From assembly GCA_021817185.1 (NCBI GenBank), contig JAKAVU010000104.1, positions 1 through 9,323 on the forward strand: a DNA stretch of 9,323 nt. The letters run 5' to 3'. Below the pieces are notes generated by a model that worked only from the letters and a program-made list of their open reading frames with translations, was not told where the DNA came from and did not search any database. Source of the stretch: a bacterium (GTDB lineage Bacteria; Chloroflexota; Dormibacteria; UBA8260; Bog-877). Below, one piece after another: positions 5,412 through 9,323 of the stretch. The stretch's first letter is position 1, and the number at the start of each line of letters is the position of its first letter. The translations under genes were made by a program, and so were the position numbers.

Positions 5412-6404
5412 TTGAAGGTCCTGGTCTTGGGGGGCGCGGGGTACATCGGAAGTGTGGTGACCCGGGCCCTGATGGAGGCAGGCCACGAGCCCGTCGTCCT
5501 CGACAGCCTCGCCACGGGTCATCGGGACGCGGTCCCGGCCACCGTTGACTTCATCGAGGCCGACATTGCCGACGGCGATGCGCTCACGGCTGCGCTCCGG
5601 CGCGGCATTGGTGCTGTGATGCATTTCGCGGCCCGGTCATTGGTCGGGGAGTCCGTCGCGGTGCCCGAGGTGTATTGGTCGACCAACGTTTGCGGAACCA
5701 GGACCCTCCTGGACGCCATGAGGGCAGCTGGCGTTCGGCGTCTGGTCTTCTCCTCAACAGCCGCCACCTACGGCGAGCCGGAGTCGGTTCCGATCACGGA
5801 GTCGGCGCGAGTCGCCCCGACCAGCCCGTACGGGAGGTCGAAGCTGGCCGTCGACATGATGATCGGGGATGAGGCGGTGGCCTATGGCCTCTTGGCCGTC
5901 AGCCTGCGTTATTTCAACGTCGCCGGCGCCGTGGCGGGGGCCACGGAGAGGCACTCACCCGAGACCCATCTGGTCCCGAACCTACTGCGGGTGGCGTCCG
6001 GATTCGCGCCTGAACTGGTCCTGTTCGGGGATGACTATCCGACGCCGGATGGCACCTGCATCCGCGACTATGTTCACGTCGAGGACCTGGCCCGCGCTCA
6101 CCTGCTGGCCTTGGAGTCGATCGCCCGACCGGCTCCGGACCACGGAGGTGACCACCGGATCTACAACCTCGGCAACGGTGCGGGCTTCTCCGTCCTGCAG
6201 GTGGTCGAGGCCGCCCGGCGGGTGACGGGCCGCCCCATCCCCATCCGGGTCGCACCGCGGCGGCCCGGGGACCCCGCGGTGCTGGTCGCCTCGAGCGGCA
6301 GGATCGAGCACGAGCTGGGGTGGCATCCTCTCAAGCCGGGGCTGGACCAGATCTTGGCGGATGCCTGGCGATTCCTGGAGCGTCCCCCAGACCATCCCGC
6401 CTGA
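5412..6404 (+). CDS. galE: UDP-glucose 4-epimerase
   Basis: This is a 330-residue extended short-chain dehydrogenase/reductase. It has the NAD-binding GGAGYIG at 7-13, catalytic SSTAATYG (114-121), Tyr140 and Lys144 in YGRSK, YFNVAG (167-172), and the GalE signature GDDYPTPDGTCIRDYVHV (206-223). The length is as expected for GalE. The enzyme interconverts UDP-glucose and UDP-galactose through a 4-keto intermediate, feeding cell-surface glycans and galactose use. The start chosen is TTG 5412. The upstream GTG (5403) is part of GGAGGTGATC (5399-5408), a ten-base match to the anti-Shine-Dalgarno, and so is more likely ribosome-binding sequence than start codon. It converges on the glycosyltransferase gene with 20 bp between the stop codons. 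Confidence 0.93.
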   Translation: MKVLVLGGAGYIGSVVTRALMEAGHEPVVLDSLATGHRDAVPATVDFIEADIADGDALTAALRRGIGAVMHFAARSLVGESVAVPEVYWSTNVCGTRTLLDAMRAAGVRRLVFSSTAATYGEPESVPITESARVAPTSPYGRSKLAVDMMIGDEAVAYGLLAVSLRYFNVAGAVAGATERHSPETHLVPNLLRVASGFAPELVLFGDDYPTPDGTCIRDYVHVEDLARAHLLALESIARPAPDHGGDHRIYNLGNGAGFSVLQVVEAARRVTGRPIPIRVAPRRPGDPAVLVASSGRIEHELGWHPLKPGLDQILADAWRFLERPPDHPA

Positions 6405-6433
6405 CCCGATGAGGTGGGGCAGGGTCAGGGCGG
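6397..6433. terminator. Bidirectional hairpin between galE and the GT51 gene
   Basis: CCTGACCC (6400-6407) pairs with GGGTCAGG (6422-6429), and three more pairs outside a one-base bulge extend the stem to 6397/6433; the loop is 14 nt. Each arm carries one of the convergent stop codons: galE TGA at 6402-6404 and the glycosyltransferase TGA at 6425-6427 on the minus strand. There is no clear T-tract, so termination may be weak or factor-assisted. Confidence 0.5.
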
Positions 6434-7162
6434 CAGCAGGGGCTGGCGCTCGGCGGCCCGAGCCTGGGATGCGGTGATGTACCCGTCCTGCTGCATCAGC
6501 TCCAGGACATCCTCACGCCGGGCTCGGGCCGCGGCGGGGTGGCGGAGCGGGTTGAGCAGACTCGGGGACTGGGGCAGGCCCGCCAGCAACGCCGCCTGAG
6601 CGAGGGTGATGGTCGACAACGGTCGATGGAAGTAGACCCGGCTGGCCTGCAGCGCGCCGACGGCTCCATCACCCAGGTAGACCTCGGACAGGAATGCGTC
6701 CAGCACCTGAGTCTTGGTCAGGTGGTCCTCGATCTTCAGGGCCAGGATGATGTCCCACCACCGGCCCCAGACGGAGTGGTCGGTGCCGCCCATGTAGATG
6801 TCGTCCGCCAGCTCCTCGGTGATCGTTGATCCCCCCTGACACTCGCAGAGATGAAGGAGGTCGTAGCCCGCGGACCTGAGCAGCCCCTCGACGTTCACGC
6901 CGTGGTCCTGGTAGAAGCTGGAGTCCTCGGTGGCGACCAGCGCATCCGCGAGGTACCGAGGCACCTCCCCGGGCCGGAGCGGCCGGGTGTGGTGGGCGGC
7001 GTCGAGCCGGGATATACGCGTGGTCAGGTCGCGGGTATCCGGCGTGGCGATCCAGGTGATGGCGTAGAGGCAGGTCGCGAGCAACGCCACCGCCGCCACC
7101 AGCCAACGCCCGCGGCTGGTCTTGGGCGTGGTTAACTGAGTGCCGTCGTGCGCTTGGCCCAT
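6425..7162 (-). CDS. Monofunctional GT51 peptidoglycan glycosyltransferase, divergent
   Basis: From ATG 7162 this is a 245-residue protein. It has a basic cytoplasmic start, one membrane anchor (about 20-38) and a GT51 domain. Visible motifs are EDSSFYQDHG (79-88), GGSTITEE (110-117), LALKIEDHLTKTQVLDAFLSEVYLG (140-164) and RREDVL (215-220). No transpeptidase domain follows. The family polymerises lipid II into glycan strands outside the membrane. Differences from the norm are Asp137 where motif 3 (RKxxE) normally has its Glu, Gly133 where it has Arg, EE for the usual QQ in motif 2, and no Asn in YLN. Activity may therefore be altered. Start: the frame is open to 7246, but that part overlaps a likely plus-strand gene. 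ATG 7162 has a GGGGGAG run directly against it, closer than ideal. Confidence 0.85.
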   Translation of the reverse strand: MGQAHDGTQLTTPKTSRGRWLVAAVALLATCLYAITWIATPDTRDLTTRISRLDAAHHTRPLRPGEVPRYLADALVATEDSSFYQDHGVNVEGLLRSAGYDLLHLCECQGGSTITEELADDIYMGGTDHSVWGRWWDIILALKIEDHLTKTQVLDAFLSEVYLGDGAVGALQASRVYFHRPLSTITLAQAALLAGLPQSPSLLNPLRHPAAARARREDVLELMQQDGYITASQARAAERQPLLPP

Positions 7163-7330
7163 CTCCCCCGACTGTACCTGGCGGCCGCAGCGGCGGCCTT
7201 CTTCCTCATTGGCCTGGGGCTCTCCTGGACCGAGGGAGGCAACCACCTATGGGTACAGGGGGTGGCTATGGCATTGGCCCTGATCGCTTTCGGACTCGCC
7301 TGGCTCGCGGCCGACGACCGCCGCCCCTGA
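7148..7330 (+). CDS. Small two-helix membrane protein
   Basis: The 60-residue protein starts at GTG 7148 (TTG 7154 is possible; TAA at 7133-7135 bounds the frame). Two hydrophobic helices are clear, about 8-26 (RLYLAAAAAAFFLIGLGLS) and 35-54 (WVQGVAMALALIAFGLAWLA), separated by a short polar loop with Asn and His. A charged tail DDRRP follows. I do not recognise the family. It overlaps the first codons of the divergent GT51 gene by about 15 bp, so the two must share promoter sequence inside each other's 5' ends. No good Shine-Dalgarno is seen. Hydrophobic pattern and absence of a better frame support it, but it could still be a chance open frame. Confidence 0.55.
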   Translation: MRLAHLPRLYLAAAAAAFFLIGLGLSWTEGGNHLWVQGVAMALALIAFGLAWLAADDRRP

Positions 7331-7419
7331 CGGCTCCCAGGGGGCCGCTCTGCCTTCGCGATTCAGGGATCCAGATCGGGGAATGGCGATCGGGCGCGGG
7401 CCGTCGCGATCGGCGGTTG

Positions 7420-7428
7420 TGCTAAAGT
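7420..7428 (+). promoter_or_regulatory. Candidate extended -10 promoter of the cold-shock operon
   Basis: TGC-TAAAGT (7420-7428) fits an extended -10 element (TGn plus TAnnnT). Initiation near 7435 would give a leader of about 105 nt before the cold-shock gene. GATCGG occurs at 7374, 7388 and 7408 just upstream, but in GC-rich DNA this may be chance. No -35 is evident. Confidence 0.4.
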
Positions 7429-7474
7429 TCGAGTTGCCTCGCGCCAATTTTGCGGGGCCGTTCGACGCCGCTTC

Positions 7475-7525
7475 CCTCGCGAGCCGGTCGATCGATTTGG
7501 CTCGCGAGGATGGCCGCGTAGCGGC
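7475..7525 (+). promoter_or_regulatory. Structured 5' leader of the cold-shock mRNA
   Basis: CCTCGCGAGCC (7475-7485) and GGCTCGCGAGG (7499-7509) form a perfect 11-bp stem with a 13-nt loop that itself contains TCGATCGA. A second hairpin, GCCGC-GTA-GCGGC (7513-7525), follows directly and ends just before the ribosome site GGGAG (7528-7532). A long structured leader is typical of cold-shock genes, whose mRNA folding changes with temperature. The similarity here is of layout, not of sequence. Confidence 0.6.
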
Positions 7526-7539
7526 ACGGGAGATGGTAG

Positions 7540-7737
7540 ATGCCGATCGGAACAATCAAGTCAGTCAATGAGCGCGGGTTCGGGTTTCTAGCCGCTGAGG
7601 ATGGCGTGGAGTACTTCTTCCACCGTTCCAGCGTGGAGGGCGGTGCCTTCGAGCAGCTGACCCGCGGCGCTCAGGTCGAGTTTGAGATTGAGCCAAGCAC
7701 CAGGGGGCCTCGGGCGGGGCGCGTTCGCGCAGCCTGA
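7540..7737 (+). CDS. Cold-shock domain protein
   Basis: This 65-residue single-domain CSD protein has RNP1 RGFGFL (12-17) and RNP2 VEYFFHRSS (23-31), the aromatic surface that binds single-stranded RNA/DNA. The rest matches the five-strand OB fold. Members act as RNA chaperones in growth and cold adaptation. GGGAG with 7-nt spacing supports ATG 7540. The stop TGA overlaps the next gene's ATG (TGATG), so it heads a coupled operon. The tail (STRGPRAGRVRAA) is basic and GC-rich but within the normal length of the family. Confidence 0.95.
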   Translation: MPIGTIKSVNERGFGFLAAEDGVEYFFHRSSVEGGAFEQLTRGAQVEFEIEPSTRGPRAGRVRAA

Positions 7738-8162
7738 TGGTGGCGCAGGCCGTCGGCAAGCCGCCGGTCCAGCGCCCCTTTCGGCGCCTTCATCCTGACC
7801 TCCCGCCGGCTCGTAATTCGCTTTACGACCCCTGGCAGTGCGGGTTCTTGCATGACGGGCGACGGAAGACCTGTCTATTCGATGTGAGAGACGCCCAGCG
7901 CGCGATGCGCGCGCTGGGCTTCCCTCCCGACCTGTGGGCCCCACTTGGGGAGGCGCGGATCACCCACGACGAGTTCCTCCGTCACGTCGCCGCCGTCCAT
8001 GCGGCGCTGTCGGTGCATGCTGACACCGCCGAGGCTCGGCGGCGGTCGATGGTTCCCTCGGCAGTGAGGATCGTGCAGAACTATCTGGGCTGGGCCGATC
8101 GTGTGTGCACCCATGGGACCGGTGTGGTCGAGACCGACGACCGCCGCCGGCCGATCCCCTGA
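7737..8162 (+). CDS. Protein of unknown function in the cold-shock/thioredoxin operon
   Basis: I do not recognise this 141-residue protein. It starts at ATG 7737, overlapping the cold-shock stop codon by one base, and ends 3 bp before the thioredoxin gene. The N-terminal ~28 residues are basic and Pro-rich. A central part (28-95: NSLYDPWQCGFLHDGRRKTC, then a helix-rich stretch DAQRAMRALGFPPDLW and ITHDEFLRHVAAVHAALS) looks like a compact folded domain. There are three Cys (35, 46, 124) and no signal peptide or membrane helix. Tight coupling suggests co-production with the RNA chaperone and the redox co-chaperone, but nothing in it states a function. Confidence 0.75.
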   Translation: MVAQAVGKPPVQRPFRRLHPDLPPARNSLYDPWQCGFLHDGRRKTCLFDVRDAQRAMRALGFPPDLWAPLGEARITHDEFLRHVAAVHAALSVHADTAEARRRSMVPSAVRIVQNYLGWADRVCTHGTGVVETDDRRRPIP

Positions 8163-8165
8163 GCC

Positions 8166-8936
8166 ATGAGCCCCACAGCCCCGGCGGTAAGGATGGCGGT
8201 CGACTCGTCGACCTTCGCCCAAGAGGTGATCGAGCGCTCCCGGGAGGTCCCGGTGGTGGTCGACTTCTGGGCCAGCTGGTGCGGACCATGTCGGCAGCTC
8301 GGCCCGGTGCTGGAGGCCGCGGTGGACTCCATGGAAGGGGCGGTCCTGCTCCGCACCCTCGACGTCGACGCCAACCAGGAACTGGCGCAGCGCTATCAGG
8401 TTCGCGGCATCCCGGCCGTTAAGGCGTTTCGGGGCGGCGAGGTGGTGGCGGAGTTCGTTGGGGCTCAGCCCGCCACCATGGTGAGGTCGTTTTTGAGTGG
8501 GCTTCTGCCCTCGCCGGCGGACCGGCTGGTTGAGCTGGGCGATGAAGCCTCGCTGCGGGAGGCGCTGAGCCTCGATCCGTCCCACCTGCCGGCCAGGCGG
8601 GCGCTGACCCTGCTGTTGATCCGGAACGGGAATTGTGCCGAGGCCCTCGAGGTGGCCGGCCAGGCACCTCAGGACCGCACCTGTGACGGGCTCGCGGCCT
8701 GGGCCGAGCTGTGCCAGCAGCAGAGTCACGATCCGAGCGACACCGATCTGCTCGCGCAGCTGGCCGCCGAGCGCTGGGACGAGGCTGCTGCCCGCGCGAC
8801 GACCATGGTCGCCTCCCACTCCGGTGATGCGCGTGACCGGTTGCGGCGAATCTGCCTTTACTGCTTCGAGCAGCTAGGTCCCGACCACCCCGCGGTGGTG
8901 GAGGGCCGGAGCCGGCTGGCCGCAGCTCTCTACTGA
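8166..8936 (+). CDS. Thioredoxin-TPR protein, CnoX/YbbN-like
   Basis: This is a 256-residue cytoplasmic protein. A thioredoxin domain spans about 12-112, with active-site WCGPC at 38-42 and the cis-Pro loop RGIPAV at 80-85. It is followed by a helical region (about 118-250) of TPR-like pairs such as LREALSLDPSHLPARRALTLLLI. This is the layout of CnoX/YbbN, a chaperone-linked thioredoxin that holds unfolded proteins and passes them to GroEL. E. coli CnoX has lost the CXXC, whereas other bacteria keep it, as here, so reductase activity is plausible. Start ATG 8166 lies 3 bp after the preceding stop; an alternative ATG at 8193 would still keep the whole fold. Neither has a clear Shine-Dalgarno, consistent with translation from the operon upstream. 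Confidence 0.9.
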   Translation: MSPTAPAVRMAVDSSTFAQEVIERSREVPVVVDFWASWCGPCRQLGPVLEAAVDSMEGAVLLRTLDVDANQELAQRYQVRGIPAVKAFRGGEVVAEFVGAQPATMVRSFLSGLLPSPADRLVELGDEASLREALSLDPSHLPARRALTLLLIRNGNCAEALEVAGQAPQDRTCDGLAAWAELCQQQSHDPSDTDLLAQLAAERWDEAAARATTMVASHSGDARDRLRRICLYCFEQLGPDHPAVVEGRSRLAAALY

Positions 8937-9044
8937 ATCTCGCGGGGCCCCTCCGGGCAGGGCGTCCCCGTCAGCCCAGGGTCGGCGCCCGGGGGTTCAC
9001 GTTGGCGGGGTGGCGGGCTTTCTGGCGCACCTTCCAAGCCGGAT

Positions 9045-9057
9045 CCCCTCGGAGGGG
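9045..9057. other. Short palindrome upstream of the YtxH-like gene
   Basis: CCCCTC (9045-9050) and GAGGGG (9052-9057) form a perfect dyad around one base, 50 bp before the next ATG. It could be an operator or end the thioredoxin operon. The preceding 8937-9040 holds only GC-rich sequence with no clean terminator. Confidence 0.3.
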
Positions 9058-9107
9058 CCGCGGCGTGCTTTGATTAGGTCCGTGACCAGCCAAGCTCGGA
9101 GGCAGCG

Positions 9108-9323
9108 ATGGGATATTTGAAGGGATTCTCACATGGAGTCATGGCCGGCGCGGTGATCGGGGTCCTGATCGCGCCGCGCCCGGGCCGGGACACCCGGATG
9201 GCGATCGAGACCACCTACCACAGGAGTCGCCACCGCGCCGAGCGCGTGGCGAACGGCGTCGCCTCGGGATGGCGAACAGTTCAGCCCGCGCTCCGGGTGG
9301 TGGCGGATGCGGCCGACTCGGCA
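9108..9323 (+). CDS. YtxH-like membrane-associated protein (partial)
   Basis: The first 72 codons are present; the gene runs off the right edge. The N-terminus MGYLKGFSHGVMAGAVIGVL followed by IAPRPGRDTR has the glycine-rich membrane helix and the AP-x-x-G-x-x-x-R element of YtxH-type proteins. A basic, then Ala/Val-rich helical region follows. Proteins of this family are small, often stress-induced and of unclear function. GGAGG (9098-9102) with 5-nt spacing supports ATG 9108. No TAnnnT box is convincing, although GATTAG at 9072-9077 is a possible -10. Confidence 0.7.
   Translation, partial: MGYLKGFSHGVMAGAVIGVLIAPRPGRDTRMAIETTYHRSRHRAERVANGVASGWRTVQPALRVVADAADSA

Noticed and set aside
7383..7571. 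62-codon open frame before the cold-shock gene
   Set aside because: It overlaps the cold-shock start and the leader hairpins, has no motif and no ribosome site; it is better read as 5' leader.
7875..8819. 314-codon minus-strand open frame
   Set aside because: It is antisense to the unknown gene and to the thioredoxin gene with its clear WCGPC motif.
1..9323. CRISPR array, rRNA, or transposase with terminal repeats
   Set aside because: No regularly spaced repeats, rRNA-like segments or transposase motifs were seen on either strand.

Overview
The window is high-GC bacterial chromosome (roughly two thirds G+C by eye). Codon use is GC-rich, several genes look leaderless or use GTG/TTG starts, and the tRNA carries an encoded CCA. 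Gene content (fused molybdenum hydroxylase, XRE + nucleotidyltransferase pair, VapBC, cold-shock protein, CnoX-type thioredoxin, YtxH protein) fits a soil-type Terrabacteria lineage such as Actinomycetota, Chloroflexota or Dormibacterota. The sequence alone does not settle which one.

Left block (1-2278, minus strand): a large gene that runs off the left edge encodes an iron-sulfur subunit fused to a molybdopterin subunit of the isoquinoline 1-oxidoreductase/nicotinate dehydrogenase type. Upstream of it is an HU-like DNA-binding protein whose C-terminal tail looks abnormal. A perfect 17-bp palindrome lies between the two.

Accessory block (about 2300-5100): an XRE regulator and an overlapping nucleotidyltransferase form a putative toxin-antitoxin pair, with a perfect 9-bp-arm inverted repeat covering the first start codon. 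A VapB/VapC pair follows, flanked by two ~90% identical ~90-bp direct repeats that match the 3' end of a phospholipase D-like gene. The phospholipase D remnant is joined head-on to the C-terminal third of a tyrosine recombinase, which ends about 110 bp from the 3' end of a tRNA-Phe gene. This is the layout of a decayed integrative element at a tRNA attachment site.

Right block (5177-9323): galE (UDP-glucose 4-epimerase) converges on a divergent monofunctional GT51 glycosyltransferase, and the two stop codons lie in the two arms of one hairpin. A two-helix small membrane protein overlaps the start of the glycosyltransferase head to head. Then comes a tight operon: a cold-shock protein with a structured leader, an unrecognised 141-residue protein overlapping its stop codon, and a thioredoxin-TPR protein. 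A YtxH-like gene runs off the right edge.

No stretch over 300 bases lacks a gene. The gaps (1816-1879, 2279-2400, 3600-3757, 4990-5100, 5177-5411, 7331-7539, 8937-9107) hold the palindromes, repeats, promoters and leaders listed. The strongest candidates for something new are the repeat-flanked VapBC cassette in the tRNA-Phe island, the nucleotidyltransferase module with its start-codon operator, and the cold-shock operon with its unknown middle gene.
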